Positions 49,945 to 59,028 of a stretch of 64,000 nucleotides of DNA are shown piece after piece (positions within the stretch are counted from its first letter, which is position 1; each line of letters begins with the position of its first letter). The notes beneath the pieces were generated by a model. That model ran no database searches, was not told the origin of the DNA, and saw only the letters and a list, made by a program, of their open reading frames with translations. Source of the DNA: Verrucomicrobiota bacterium. GTDB taxonomy: Bacteria > Verrucomicrobiota > Verrucomicrobiia > JADLBR01. The stretch lies in the NCBI GenBank assembly GCA_029560585.1, contig JAKQKQ010000106.1, positions 58,439 to 122,438 on the forward strand, given 5' to 3'. Both the position numbers and the translations under genes were made by a program.

Positions 49945-52575
49945 ATGAAAAGATCACTCATCCCCGTTTTCGCCGCCGCGGCGGCATGTGAGGCCTTCGG
50001 GCTCGGCGTCGGTTCGTCGACGGTGAATGTCACGTTCGACGAGGAGGACCGAGGCGCGGTCGAGAGCGTGAAGTCTGCGAACGGCATCGAGTTCGCCTCG
50101 CGCCTCGCGCGTTTCCCACTGTTCCAGATCGAGTGCTGCCGCGCGGGTGCGTTCACGGACAGAACGACCGTGACGTCTAAGCTCGCGAAAAAGTTCTCCG
50201 TCCAGAAGACGAACGACGGCGTGCTTCTCATCTACGAGGACGTGGGCGAGGCCATCGCACGGGCGGTCTGCGGCGTCGCCGCCGAGGGAAAGAAGCTCCT
50301 CTGGCGCATCAAGGTGACGCCAAAGGCGGGCTGGGCGCTTCTGGAGACGCAGTACCCGATGTTCGCGCTTTCGGAGCGCCTCGGGAACTCGGCGGCGGAC
50401 GACGCCATCGTGATGGGCAAGGCGAAGGGTGGCATCGTGCGGTACCCGATGGACCCGAGGCGCGAGTACTGGAAGGAACGCCACGTGGGCGACTATCCCG
50501 GCAGTCTCGTGGCGCAGTTCGGCTGCTTCTACGACGAGCGCGGGGGGCTCTACACGGCCGCCGAGGACGACCAGGGCCACACGAAGCAGTTGCTGATGGA
50601 CCGCTGGTGGCGCGTCACGCTCCAGGACGGCACGTTCCGCGAGGGCGACTTCCTTTTCCGCTGGAGCCGCTTCGGCTACACTGAGGCGACCGACTGCCGG
50701 GCTTACGACATCGTGATGTCCTGCTTCGAAGGTCCCGCCGGCGAGCCCGCCACGTGGTATGACGCAGCCGACCTTTACAAGGCCTGGGCCAGGACGAAGA
50801 AGTGGTGCCAAACGCCGTTTCTGCAGCGTGATGACATCCCCGCGTGGATGAAGAACGCGCCGGCCGTGATGAGCTTCAACCGCGAGTGGTTCGACCGTCC
50901 CAGCGCGCTGCATGACTGGCTCGTGAACTACTGGAACAAAAAGTTCCCTGGCACGCCGCTCATCGCCATCCTCATAGGGTGGGAGAAGCACGGCGACTGG
51001 ATCGCACCCGACTACTTCCCGTGCTATCCGGACGACGCTTCCTTCGCGGCGATCATGGAGGACGTGAAGGCGGCGGGCGGGCGTCCCTGGCTGTGGCCAG
51101 GCGGCCACCACTGGAACCTCTCCTACGGCAAGCGCGATGACGGGTCGTTCATGCTCGATTTCCGCGACGATTTCTACAAGCGCGCGGCGCCCCACGCTGT
51201 CTGCCGCCCGACCGGCGAGATCTGGCTCGACAAACTCGACTGGCTCGCGGGCGGCGAATCGGCCACGATGTGCCCGGCCGATCCGTGGTCCCGCGACTGG
51301 TGGAATAAGGACGTGGCCCGCGAACTCGTTAAGCGCGGCGCGGAGCTCGTGCAGGCCGACCAGGACGTCGGCGCGCGCGTCCAACCGTGCTGGTCCATAA
51401 AACACGGCCACGCGCCGGGGCCGGGCAAGTGGATGACGGATTCCCTGCGCCTCCAGTTCGAGACGATGCTCGCGGAGATGCGCAGGCTCCAGCCGGATGC
51501 GCTCTTCAGCTTCGAGGAGCCGAACGAGTACTACAATGACATCCTCGCCGTGCAGGACTATCGCGACTGCCGCTTCTTCGGCTCGGAGTGGGCGAGCGTG
51601 TACACCTACCTCTACCACGAGTACGTGGCGCCGATGCAGGCGGGCATTCGCTTCGACAACATGTTCTGGCTCGCGCACAGCGCGGCGGATGGTCAGATGC
51701 CGCGTCTTCCGGTGGCACCTGAGGCGTACTTCGCCGGCGAAGCGCTCGCGAACGGCGGCTTCGAGACTCTCACGAAGGACGGCAAGTCGTTCGTCGCCTG
51801 GGAGCGTCCCGACCGCCACCACGTGATGACGGGCGACGTGAAGGAAGGCAAATACGCCCTCGCCGTGGAGGCGAAGGGCGAACGCGTGCAGGTGGCGCGA
51901 AATCTTCCGACGGACGACCAGACGTTCAAGCCCGGCATGACGATCCGCTTTTCCGCCTGGCTTAAATCGGTGAAGCACGACCGCCGAAACGCGCTCTCGG
52001 TCGCCGCACTCGCGAAGGGCGTCAAGTCCCTCGGCAGCGTGTCGCTGCCCGCGCCGAAGGTCGAAGAGGGGTGGAAACGCCTAGCGGCCGATCTCAGGCT
52101 GCCGGCCGGCACGAAGAACCTGCGCGTGATGAACGACGCCTGGGGCGAATCGTCGTTCCTCGTCGACGGCGTGACGTGCGAGGTCGTGGCGGCGGACGGC
52201 ACCGCGAAGACGCTGATGCTCACGGGCGACACAGTGGCACTCGACTTCTGCGAACGCTGGGTGAAAATTTATCATGGTGAGGGCTGCCCCTGGCTCGCGC
52301 ACGGGCGCGGGCTCCGTCCGCCGGAACTGCAGTGCGCCTGGGTGCCGTACGAGGAGAACTTCCGGGGCCGCGACGTCTCGAACGACAAGCCCGTCGTGTT
52401 CCAGTCCGCGTGGGCGGCCCCGGACGGTCGCGAGGCGCTCTTCTTCGTGAACGCCACCGCGCAGAACCAGCCGATTGCCTACCGCTGGCGGAACATCTGG
52501 ACGAAAACGACGCTCAAGCCGTTCGAACTCCGCCTCGTCCTCGTGGCCCAGCCGGAAAGCAAAGAGCATCCATGA
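49945..52575 (+). CDS. Secreted DUF6259-like glycosidase-type protein
   Basis: The protein has 876 residues with a signal peptide. A beta-sandwich N-terminal domain precedes a TIM-barrel-like region (about 290-580) with LIAILIGWEKHGDWIAPDYF, GGRPWLWPGGHHW, VQADQDVG and ALFSFEEPNEYYND. Here Asp/Glu residues could be catalytic. Residues about 600-740 form a CBM4/9-like jelly roll. It starts 51 bp after the HzsA-related gene, so the two are probably co-transcribed. DUF6259 proteins are typical of Kiritimatiellota and Lentisphaerota; substrates are unknown. Confidence 0.75.
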   Translation: MKRSLIPVFAAAAACEAFGLGVGSSTVNVTFDEEDRGAVESVKSANGIEFASRLARFPLFQIECCRAGAFTDRTTVTSKLAKKFSVQKTNDGVLLIYEDVGEAIARAVCGVAAEGKKLLWRIKVTPKAGWALLETQYPMFALSERLGNSAADDAIVMGKAKGGIVRYPMDPRREYWKERHVGDYPGSLVAQFGCFYDERGGLYTAAEDDQGHTKQLLMDRWWRVTLQDGTFREGDFLFRWSRFGYTEATDCRAYDIVMSCFEGPAGEPATWYDAADLYKAWARTKKWCQTPFLQRDDIPAWMKNAPAVMSFNREWFDRPSALHDWLVNYWNKKFPGTPLIAILIGWEKHGDWIAPDYFPCYPDDASFAAIMEDVKAAGGRPWLWPGGHHWNLSYGKRDDGSFMLDFRDDFYKRAAPHAVCRPTGEIWLDKLDWLAGGESATMCPADPWSRDWWNKDVARELVKRGAELVQADQDVGARVQPCWSIKHGHAPGPGKWMTDSLRLQFETMLAEMRRLQPDALFSFEEPNEYYNDILAVQDYRDCRFFGSEWASVYTYLYHEYVAPMQAGIRFDNMFWLAHSAADGQMPRLPVAPEAYFAGEALANGGFETLTKDGKSFVAWERPDRHHVMTGDVKEGKYALAVEAKGERVQVARNLPTDDQTFKPGMTIRFSAWLKSVKHDRRNALSVAALAKGVKSLGSVSLPAPKVEEGWKRLAADLRLPAGTKNLRVMNDAWGESSFLVDGVTCEVVAADGTAKTLMLTGDTVALDFCERWVKIYHGEGCPWLAHGRGLRPPELQCAWVPYEENFRGRDVSNDKPVVFQSAWAAPDGREALFFVNATAQNQPIAYRWRNIWTKTTLKPFELRLVLVAQPESKEHP

Positions 52576-52662
52576 AAGACCGCGTATATTCTCGAAATGA
52601 TCCCCATTTGTTGAATCATTTAGCATGGAATCTCACTGCCGGCAGGCTGTGAAATATCTCGG

Positions 52663-52788
52663 CTAGGATTTCCGGCAACGGCCCAGGCAACAGATGAGGG
52701 TGAAGCCGGTTAAGAGCAGCACCCATGTGCCGGGCTCAGGGATCGCGTAGTTCAGATACAGAATCCCGGTGCCATCATACCTACACAG
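52663..52788 (-). pseudogene. PEP-CTERM tail fragment
   Basis: Reading minus to the TAG at 52663 gives YDGTGILYLNYAIPEPGTW followed by VLLLTGFTLICCLGRCRKS: a PEP motif, a transmembrane helix and a basic end. This is the sorting tail recognised by exosortase. No start or body of the gene remains; a decayed RAYT sequence abuts it. Too short to be listed by ordinary gene finding. Confidence 0.75.
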
Positions 52789-52807
52789 GCCAGGGGCAGG
52801 CCAGGGG

Positions 52808-53500
52808 TCAGCCCTTGAAAATTGAATCGCCTTCATAGATCCCCAGATTTCGGTCCAAGATCCCGTCGCTCCGTCTCAACCGCTCCACCCGCTTCACCGC
52901 ATGCGTCACCCCGCTGCCATCTTTGTAGCCCAGATCCCGGGCCACATCGGCCCCCCTCTCTCCCAGCAACCTCATCCGCACCCAACACGCGACGCCACGG
53001 TCGGGTTCCCTTTTCAGGGCGGCTTCGAGCCTCTTCCGCCGTCGCTCCCATTCCACCGGCTGTCTCCATGCCGCCGACTCCCGGTCCTTCTTGCCGGACA
53101 ATTTCCGGAGGACTCTTTCCAGCAAATCCGGTCCCCCGGCCACCAGTCCCCGCCGCACGAAATCTTTCCAGTCCCGCGGCTCAAGCGCCATGGCCTCCTG
53201 GATGGCCTGGCGGTATCCCCGGACCATCCCGGCCTTGCCCCGCGACCAATAGTGGGCCCAGGCCGGGGAAAGCGGAATCGGGGGCTTCTTGCGCCCCCCG
53301 CGGCGGCGGCGGATCGGGTTGATGTGGATGTAGAGCACCAGATGGCGCGCCTGGCCGTCGGCATCGACGACCCCCGCCCGGTAGCGGCCCTGGAAGAGAT
53401 GGCCCACCCGGCAGTGGCGGCGGTTGTAGCGGGCCGCGTAGGCGGTTTGAGGTCAGGCCATCCATCGGCTCAGATTGCCCCGGGGCGTGCGGCGCAGGCG
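52808..53500 (-). pseudogene. Decayed RAYT transposase
   Basis: The frame resembles the C-terminal two thirds of a RAYT protein: RTPRGNLSRWMA, an in-frame TGA at 53453-53455 where Trp is expected, then PQTAYAARYNRRHCRVGHLF and YIHINPIRRRRGG. The N-terminal HUH motif is gone. Clearly different from the intact RAYT at 45369-46415. Confidence 0.8.
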
Positions 53501-53592
53501 TGTGGCACAAGCTGTTCAAAGGTGCGCGGCAGGAGTAGACTGGACAAGAGATAGACCGAAACCGGCACCAACGCGCTCAATGAGGACACAGG

Positions 53593-54069
53593 ATGATGAG
53601 ATACAGGATGGCATGTTGTCTTGCTTTGATTCTTGGATGGTCGCCGCCCCTACCGATGTTGGCGGCGCCGATGCGCCCCGTCGGCCCCATGGACATCACC
53701 GGCACGATTGAAAAGGTGGAGTGGGCGCCCAAACAGTTCATCAAGGCGCGGGCGCCGGGTATGTCAGGGACTCTGGGGGTTGACCGCACACTGGCGGCGC
53801 GATTCCGAGTCGTGCTCAAGGATTACACGGGTCTGACTGAAGAAAACGTGCGCGACTTGCTCCGGTTTTACAACGGCGCGTTTCCCGGCAATCCGCCCGG
53901 TCATCCATCGCCGCGCATCCACATCGAACTGCTCTCCGACAACCCCAAACTGCTGGCGGTGGGCATGAAGATCCGGGTGACGGGCTACAAGATAGCCGGC
54001 GACGAGGGTGCGACGTGGGAGAGCTGCGACAAGCTGGAGATATTGGAGTCGCCCAAGAACACAGAGTGA
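53593..54069 (+). CDS. Secreted protein of unknown function
   Basis: The protein has 158 residues with a signal peptide ending near PMLAAP. The mature part is beta-rich with ITGTIEKVEWAPKQFIKARA, HIELLSDNPKLLAVGMKIRV and CDKLEIL, possibly an OB-like barrel. No family assigned. Its 3' end faces the tyrosine recombinase remnant. Confidence 0.65.
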   Translation: MMRYRMACCLALILGWSPPLPMLAAPMRPVGPMDITGTIEKVEWAPKQFIKARAPGMSGTLGVDRTLAARFRVVLKDYTGLTEENVRDLLRFYNGAFPGNPPGHPSPRIHIELLSDNPKLLAVGMKIRVTGYKIAGDEGATWESCDKLEILESPKNTE

Positions 54070-54100
54070 GCCGTGCGCACGCAGGTTGTGCCCCGCGGGA

Positions 54101-54430
54101 GCCTTCCCACCACCCGACTTTCTTAAGCATCTCCCGCTCGCGCTCGGCGCGCACGTGGGAGTACGTCTTCAGCAACAGCGCCCCGTGATCCTTGTGGCCG
54201 AGCCACTCCGCCACGGTGCGCACGTCGATGCCGGCCTCCCTGTAGTCCCGCGTGATGGGACGAACGATGGTTTCCGCCAGCCGCTGCCGGTAGATCTTCA
54301 TGGCGCCCCCGAAAGTCCTCTTGCCGTCGGCGGATGCCATGCGCCATTGGGCCCGCTCCACCGACAGCAGGTCGGTCTTCAGGCTGGTCCAATTCTCCTT
54401 GCCGCCCGGGAAGGTGCGCACATAATACAT
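54101..54430 (-). pseudogene. Tyrosine recombinase (phage integrase type) with internal deletion
   Basis: The first 55 residues (VRTFPGGKENWTSLKTDLL...KIYRQRLAET) look like the N-terminal core-binding part of an integrase. The next residues jump directly to the C-terminal catalytic end, GIDVRTVAEWLGHKDHGALL LKTYSH, which carries the last His and Tyr. The middle catalytic Arg/Lys/His section is absent in frame, so it is inactive. It abuts the tRNA-Ser gene, a usual integration target. Confidence 0.75.
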
Positions 54431-54452
54431 TTGGTTCTTGTTTTCGACCTCT

Positions 54453-54539
54453 GGAAGGGTGGCTGAGTGGTCTAAGGCACTCGACTCGAAATCGAGCGTG
54501 GCAGTGATGTCACCGTGGGTTCGACTCCCACCCCTTCCG
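54453..54539 (+). tRNA. tRNA-Ser(CGA)
   Basis: Acceptor stem GGAAGGG pairs with CCCTTCC. The anticodon arm CTCGA-CTCGAAA-TCGAG gives anticodon CGA. A long class II variable arm (GTGGC-AGTGAT-GTCAC) and T arm GTGGG-TTCGACT-CCCAC are present; the discriminator base is G. CCA is not encoded. Confidence 0.95.
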
Positions 54540-54639
54540 AACTCTTTGATTTCTAGGCACTTGCGACTAGAACCAACATGCGTTGGTCGCTTTAACATCA
54601 AGTTTTAACACCCCTCGCGCGTAATTTGCGGGCCGTTGG

Positions 54640-55104
54640 ATGAATTGCTACTGGATCAAGAAGGGCCTCTCACTCATCGAAGGAAGCGTTGCACGCCGGA
54701 GCACCCCCACACAATCACAGGAGACCAGCAAGCGCCAACTATCGCTGGTGAGGAATCTCCGATCATTGTACATTCTCGCTAACGTGGGTTCTGCCCCGAA
54801 GACTCCAGACGGCCTTAACGATCCGAAGATCGTGCTCCGCCGCCTCCCGAAAGGCACCGTTATCGACCCGCGCGCCCCGTCGTTCGCCGAAGGGAAAAGC
54901 CACGCTGCTTTCGTCGCGCTCGCAATCGTCCTAGGTGGGCTCGGAATGCACAACTGGTATGCGGGGCGCTATTGGTTCGCCCTCGCACAACTGTTGCTCA
55001 CCACCTTGGGCTTTGCGCACGGCGGGCCCATAATCGCCTGGGTGTGGGCGATTCTGGATGTTCTCACGGTGACGGAGGATGGACACGGCACGCCGTTTCG
55101 CTGA
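54640..55104 (+). CDS. TM2-domain membrane protein
   Basis: The protein has about 154 residues. The C-terminal 70 residues are a TM2 domain: AFVALAIVLGGLGMHNWYAG, a second helix, and IIAWVWAILDVLTVTEDGHG. The N-terminal part has no recognisable fold and the true start may be downstream. The ATG overlaps GTTGGAT (54635-54641), a heptamer that fits the integron R' consensus GTTRRRY, so this may be the first cassette of the array. Function of TM2 proteins is poorly known. Confidence 0.7.
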   Translation: MNCYWIKKGLSLIEGSVARRSTPTQSQETSKRQLSLVRNLRSLYILANVGSAPKTPDGLNDPKIVLRRLPKGTVIDPRAPSFAEGKSHAAFVALAIVLGGLGMHNWYAGRYWFALAQLLLTTLGFAHGGPIIAWVWAILDVLTVTEDGHGTPFR

Positions 55105-55504
55105 TTCACAACGGAATGTTTCTGTGGCCTCACACGGAAGTTAGGCGGTAGACCACGGACCCGCCTTCCCTGCCCAAAGGGAAGGACCCAACCGACTGTG
55201 TGGCGGGACGGGGCCGAGGCAAGTTACGCCATAGATTCGGTCACACGCTCGCCTAGACGCAGCCAGACGGGCAAGCCGCCATCAATGCCACGAGTGATAG
55301 CGCTCTTGCCCGGCCCCGTCCCCGACGCGGCTGCGTTTCGGCTTGCCTTGCGCCAGGCATCCTGAGAGCCTTTCCTCCGTCAGACACGGTCAAAACTCGA
55401 CCTCTGCGACCCCCCTCCAGACCCACCCCTCTTTATCCGTTTAAGAGAAGATCGATACTTTTGTTCCCCTGAACAACGTTCGACAACACGAAAGGCAATA
55501 AATA
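55105..55504. other. 400-bp gap, no gene seen
   Basis: The sequence changes from GC-rich to AT-richer near 55430. GTTAGGC at 55140-55146 fits an R' heptamer, but no matching left arm was found. No RNA gene recognised. Confidence 0.5.
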
Positions 55505-56119
55505 ATGAAAATGGTAGTTCGCGCAATAATAACACTCGGAATCCTGAGAGTCACTTCCTCGCTTGTATCACTTGCGGCAAGCGCGGGAGAAGTAAAGGAG
55601 TTTCGCGGGGATTTCCAAACTGGCATCTACTTCAAATGCGGCGAGGTGTACGCCATGGCTCCAATGTTTATGGATAAGAATCGCCCGCCTTTCATCAAGA
55701 CGGCGGACGACAAGGTATCGGACAAACTTCTCAAAGACATCTGCACGAACGGCGATGACCTGAAGAAGGCACCGGCACTAGGGCGCTCATTGGCCAAACA
55801 ACAGATGCTTCCGAGTAGCCCCTACGCCGAGGCCTTACACATTGCAGTATTTCCTGACGAGAGCATTGCAGTAGGAAAGGAACTCAAATCCACAGCACGC
55901 TTCAAACACGGGCCGCTGATCAAACTCTCACAGGTCGTCGAACAATTCGGCAAGGCTCAAGAGATGGAGGCATGGAATGCCAAGGACTTCCAGTCATGGA
56001 TTGGCCTTAACGCGATTGTTCATTGGTGGGGCGCGGTTGGCATTGCGACAAAACAAGACGGTACAATTACGCACGTGCTTATCCGCGAAAAGGAAGGCGT
56101 GCTCGATTCCGAAAAGTGA
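55505..56119 (+). CDS. Secreted protein of unknown function, cassette-borne
   Basis: The protein has 204 residues with a hydrophobic N-terminus that may be a signal peptide (ending near SLAASAGE). The mature part has FRGDFQTGIYFKCGEVYAMA and a late LNAIVHWWGAVGIATKQDG. No family recognised. GC is clearly below that of the surrounding genes. AAAGG precedes the ATG. The stop is followed 8 bp later by an attC-like element, so the gene appears to be the payload of an integron cassette. Confidence 0.7.
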   Translation: MKMVVRAIITLGILRVTSSLVSLAASAGEVKEFRGDFQTGIYFKCGEVYAMAPMFMDKNRPPFIKTADDKVSDKLLKDICTNGDDLKKAPALGRSLAKQQMLPSSPYAEALHIAVFPDESIAVGKELKSTARFKHGPLIKLSQVVEQFGKAQEMEAWNAKDFQSWIGLNAIVHWWGAVGIATKQDGTITHVLIREKEGVLDSEK

Positions 56120-56127
56120 TCGGAATT

Positions 56128-56265
56128 GTCTAACAAGGTCACTGGAGCGACCAGCTGCCCCGCTCTGCAGCTCGACAGTTGCGGGCTTCAGCGATGCGCT
56201 GCGGTTGTCTGAAGTCACGGGCTTTACCCCGGTGGGTCGGTTGTCGCTCAGTTCTGTCGTTAAGC
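56128..56265 (+). other. attC-like integron recombination site A
   Basis: R'' GTCTAAC and R' GTTAAGC frame a 138-bp element. Inside them ACTGGAGCGAC on the left pairs with GTCGCTCAGT on the right with one bulged G, the hallmark of attC L''/L' arms. The long central part is a variable stem. Begins 8 bp after a stop codon. Confidence 0.75.
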
Positions 56266-56507
56266 TGTCAGAGATCGATCGGCACGGGGGCGGATTTTGG
56301 GATAGGGGAAAGAACCCCCGCACGGGCCTAGCGCATGGAAGGGCGGCCTTTCCGGCCCCCGCGATCCCAAGCGTTACACCTGACTGTGCATTTTGCTGGC
56401 GATGGCACAAGGCGGAATTCTGGCCCCGCCCATGCATCAAACGTGCGCCCTGGCCCCCCCTAGCGCGATTTTGGTGGTCGCAGCGGCACCGGCGGGTCCC
56501 CGCCGTC

Positions 56508-56963
56508 TCACTTCACAATGACCCGATAGAACACCTTCGGCGGTGCCGGGACGATCTCGTCAGTTGTGGTGTTAATCGGTGGGGCGGGATTGATGTTATC
56601 TGCCACCACGTCCCACTGGTTCAGGTCGAAGGATCGTTCGATGCGGTAGAGCCGCCCGCCCACCGAGGGCCAGCTGACGGTGCAGATAACTCCGGTCCCG
56701 CCGGCGTTGTGTGTCGTACTCCACTGGCCCACCTCGAATCGCGACCGCGCATTGCGCGGATCGGTGCCCGCCGCGTACTCTCCCTCATTCGAACAACCAT
56801 CCCCATCGTAGTCCCCTGCGGCAGGCAGTGGCCCGCCGTCTCGCGTGTCCACGGCAATGGTATTGGACTCGTCCGAGGCGGTTTCCGCCGGCACCTGCGC
56901 CACTGCGCCCCAAAGCAGGATTGCGGCACATCCCATTGGTAATCGCTTGTCCACCCATTTCAT
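56508..56963 (-). CDS. Secreted protein with a thrombospondin type 3-like calcium loop
   Basis: The protein has 151 residues with a signal peptide. DYDGDGCSNEGEYAAGTDP is the calcium-binding TSP3-like repeat that often spaces domains in PVC surface proteins. It is followed by a short beta region (CTVSWPSVGGRLYRIERS to FYRVIVK). Full-length relatives are much larger, so this may be the C-terminal unit of one, with its own signal. It lies on the opposite strand to the cassettes. Confidence 0.7.
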   Translation of the reverse strand: MKWVDKRLPMGCAAILLWGAVAQVPAETASDESNTIAVDTRDGGPLPAAGDYDGDGCSNEGEYAAGTDPRNARSRFEVGQWSTTHNAGGTGVICTVSWPSVGGRLYRIERSFDLNQWDVVADNINPAPPINTTTDEIVPAPPKVFYRVIVK

Positions 56964-57144
56964 GTTTCGTCCCTCGATTCTCCCAATTTCCCGACGCGCC
57001 GAAAGGGGCCACTTATCGGCCTATGGCACTCCCTGATCCCACGCTCGCGGGAGCCCGCACGGGCCTCGTCCATCAGCCCCTCGCTTGCTGTCGATCGCCT
57101 GCTGTTCTTGCTGCATGAGTTTAGCTCAGAGACCCTCGCCACTT

Positions 57145-58335
57145 CTACCTGCGGACAGGTCGGAACCCGTAGCGGCCGGGGGTGAAGGTCGGGTCGTCGT
57201 CCTCCCGTGCCGCGACGCGGCAGATGAACGCGGAGGAGTTCCAATCACCGCCGCGCAGCACACGGTTCGAGCCCGAAGGCGGCCCGAGCGGGTCCGACGA
57301 TGGCGAGCTGCCATAGTAGCCCGACCCATACCAGTCCCAGCACCACTCCCACACGTTCCCCGCCATGTCATAGAGCCCGTAGCCGTTGGCCGCGAAATAC
57401 CCCGCCGGGCTGGTATACGGAGAAAGGCCGGTCTCGAAGGTCGGGTGGTAACCCTGCGTCGGACTCACGTCGTATGCGTCTAATAAACTGGAACTCTTGT
57501 AGTTCGCCCGGCCGTGGGTGATCGTGTCCGCGTCGCTCCAGGGAAAACGGCGCCCGCTGGCCCCGCCCCGTGCCGCCTTCTCCCACTCCGCCTCGGTCGG
57601 CAGCCGGTAGCCGTTGGCATTCCAATCCACCGCACCGTTGGCGACGTTCACTATTCCCGTGCGATACACCGTTGTCTTGGCCGATGTGGTGTAGTAACAC
57701 GGCGTCAGCCCCTCCTTCTCGCCGCGCGCGTTGCACCACTTCACGACGTCGTACCAGGCGACCGTATGCACCGGGTGGTTCGAGGCCCTCCCTTCGCCGA
57801 GGTACAAATCGGTGTAGCCGTGTGTCGAGGCCCATGCCTTTACGTCATCCCACTGCGCTTTGGTCACCTCCGTCGCCTGCATGTAAAACGCGCTCACGTA
57901 CACCGTGTGCACCGGGCGCTCCTCGGTGTCTCCCTCCGTGAAGGTGTCCCCCATCTGGAAATTCCCCGCCGGGATCAGCACGAAGCCCGACGATGGGTGC
58001 TCGCTGGCCGTCACCTTAAACCGCATGCTCGGCGAATACTGCCCATCCCAATCGGCGCCTGCGTCCCAGACGATGTGCAGCCCCACGGCGTTCGTTACGC
58101 CGACACCCATGTCGCCGGAAAAACTCGATGTGGGCAGGTCGTAGGACACGCCGTTGTTGGTGGAAACCTTCACCGAGACCGTCACCAATGGCGTGGCACC
58201 GCTCAGGTCATAGTACACGTCCACGAGCTTCGCGCCTTCCCGCTGGGAGGCTCGCACGTTGGAGACCGAAGGCGCCGCATCCACGGCCTTTGGAAAAAAC
58301 GCCGCCGCGATCACTCCCCATAACGCCATGCGCAT
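57145..58335 (-). CDS. Secreted SUMF1-fold protein with Ig-like N-terminus
   Basis: The protein has 396 residues with a signal peptide. An Ig/fibronectin-like domain (SVSNVRASQREGAKLVDVYY) occupies about 25-115. The SUMF1 fold follows: FVLIPAGNFQMGDTF, YRLPTEAEWEKAARGG, YGLYDMAGNVWEWCWDWYG and VLRGGDWNSSAFICRVAAR. As in the lipoprotein at 10.2-11.1 kb, the first FGE active-site Cys is Ser, so it is unlikely to make formylglycine. Such proteins are expanded in Lentisphaerota and Kiritimatiellota, function unknown. Confidence 0.85.
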   Translation of the reverse strand: MRMALWGVIAAAFFPKAVDAAPSVSNVRASQREGAKLVDVYYDLSGATPLVTVSVKVSTNNGVSYDLPTSSFSGDMGVGVTNAVGLHIVWDAGADWDGQYSPSMRFKVTASEHPSSGFVLIPAGNFQMGDTFTEGDTEERPVHTVYVSAFYMQATEVTKAQWDDVKAWASTHGYTDLYLGEGRASNHPVHTVAWYDVVKWCNARGEKEGLTPCYYTTSAKTTVYRTGIVNVANGAVDWNANGYRLPTEAEWEKAARGGASGRRFPWSDADTITHGRANYKSSSLLDAYDVSPTQGYHPTFETGLSPYTSPAGYFAANGYGLYDMAGNVWEWCWDWYGSGYYGSSPSSDPLGPPSGSNRVLRGGDWNSSAFICRVAAREDDDPTFTPGRYGFRPVRR

Positions 58336-58443
58336 AAGCCCTCCTTCAAGACGGGCTGGACCTTAACGAGTCCCCCTCATGAAGTCGAGCGGAAGCGGGA
58401 GTGCCGTCATGGGCGGACGTGGCGCGATCGGGGGGCGACAGGG

Positions 58444-58668
58444 TCATCCTGGATTCCGGCCCAAGAACTTCAGCACGTCCGCCACGCGGAATATCCGCTT
58501 GCCCTGCCTTGCCCCCGGAAACCGGATGCTGACCGATGGCAACCGCCCCGAATAGGCGAGTTTGAAAACAAGGCTACGGCTTATCCCAAAACGATTCGCC
58601 ACTCTGCGGGCATCCAAATACTCGGGTCCAGGGGCACTTCCGGTTTCCACATCGTCTACGGCTTTCAT
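58444..58668 (-). CDS. Excisionase-like helix-turn-helix protein
   Basis: The protein has 74 residues. LDARRVANRFGISRSLVFKL is a winged HTH of the MerR/excisionase (HTH_17) type, followed by the wing GKRIFRVADVLKFL. Such proteins steer tyrosine recombinases on integrative elements. Its ATG overlaps the stop of a small upstream frame (ATGA). The recombinase it served is not adjacent. Confidence 0.75.
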   Translation of the reverse strand: MKAVDDVETGSAPGPEYLDARRVANRFGISRSLVFKLAYSGRLPSVSIRFPGARQGKRIFRVADVLKFLGRNPG

Positions 58669-58889
58669 TGCACATATGCCCGCGTGTCAGTTCTCACCAG
58701 ATCCGTTGAAAACGTCATCCGCCTAGCGCACGGGTGCGGTGACGTTATCCGATGCCCCCGCGAAGTTGCGGAAGTGCCCGCCCCGGCACTGACAAAACCG
58801 ACAAAACCCGGTTCTGTCAGTTTTGCCGGTTCGCTCAGGTAGGTCTTCAAGATCCCTGAGAGCACCTCCGAGGGATGGTTCAATCTCAA
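58665..58889 (-). pseudogene. Small mobile-element frame coupled to the excisionase, 5' end lost
   Basis: The frame has LRLNHPSEVLSGILKTYLSE and GFVGFVS, and overlaps the excisionase ATG (ATGA). Only a TTG start is available. The sequence corresponds to DR1 and recurs in DR2 at 63.6-63.8 kb, where an ATG and about 35 more N-terminal residues remain. It is probably the 3' part of that gene. Confidence 0.5.
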
Positions 58890-58905
58890 CTCGGCAGGGT
58901 GGCCA
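58785..58905 (+). repeat. 121-bp direct repeat DR1, left of cassette array
   Basis: Gap-free direct repeat of 63639-63759, with 7 differences in 121 bp. Starts GGCACTGACAAAACCGAC and ends GGCAGGGTGGCCA. Confidence 0.9.
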
Positions 58906-59028
58906 TTTATCTCATCGACTCAGAAAGACCCTGGCTCCAAGATGGTTTCTCAACAGACTCGTTCGACAAGACAGAGTACGGATGCCTTTGTCGAGCCGCA
59001 ATGCATACAGCATCCGAAGGAGCTGGCA

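Noticed and set aside
49954..51978. 674-residue minus-strand open frame
   Set aside because: Antisense to the DUF6259-like gene; composition is His/Arg/Val-biased with no recognisable domain.
54101..54430. Tyrosine recombinase remnant as the integron integrase
   Set aside because: It has the N-terminal and C-terminal segments of a phage-type integrase and nothing of the IntI-specific insert; the catalytic middle is missing.
55107..55146. Possible attC after the TM2 gene ending in GTTAGGC
   Set aside because: The right heptamer fits, but no left arm pairs with it with the bulged-base pattern seen in the five accepted sites. At most a half-site.
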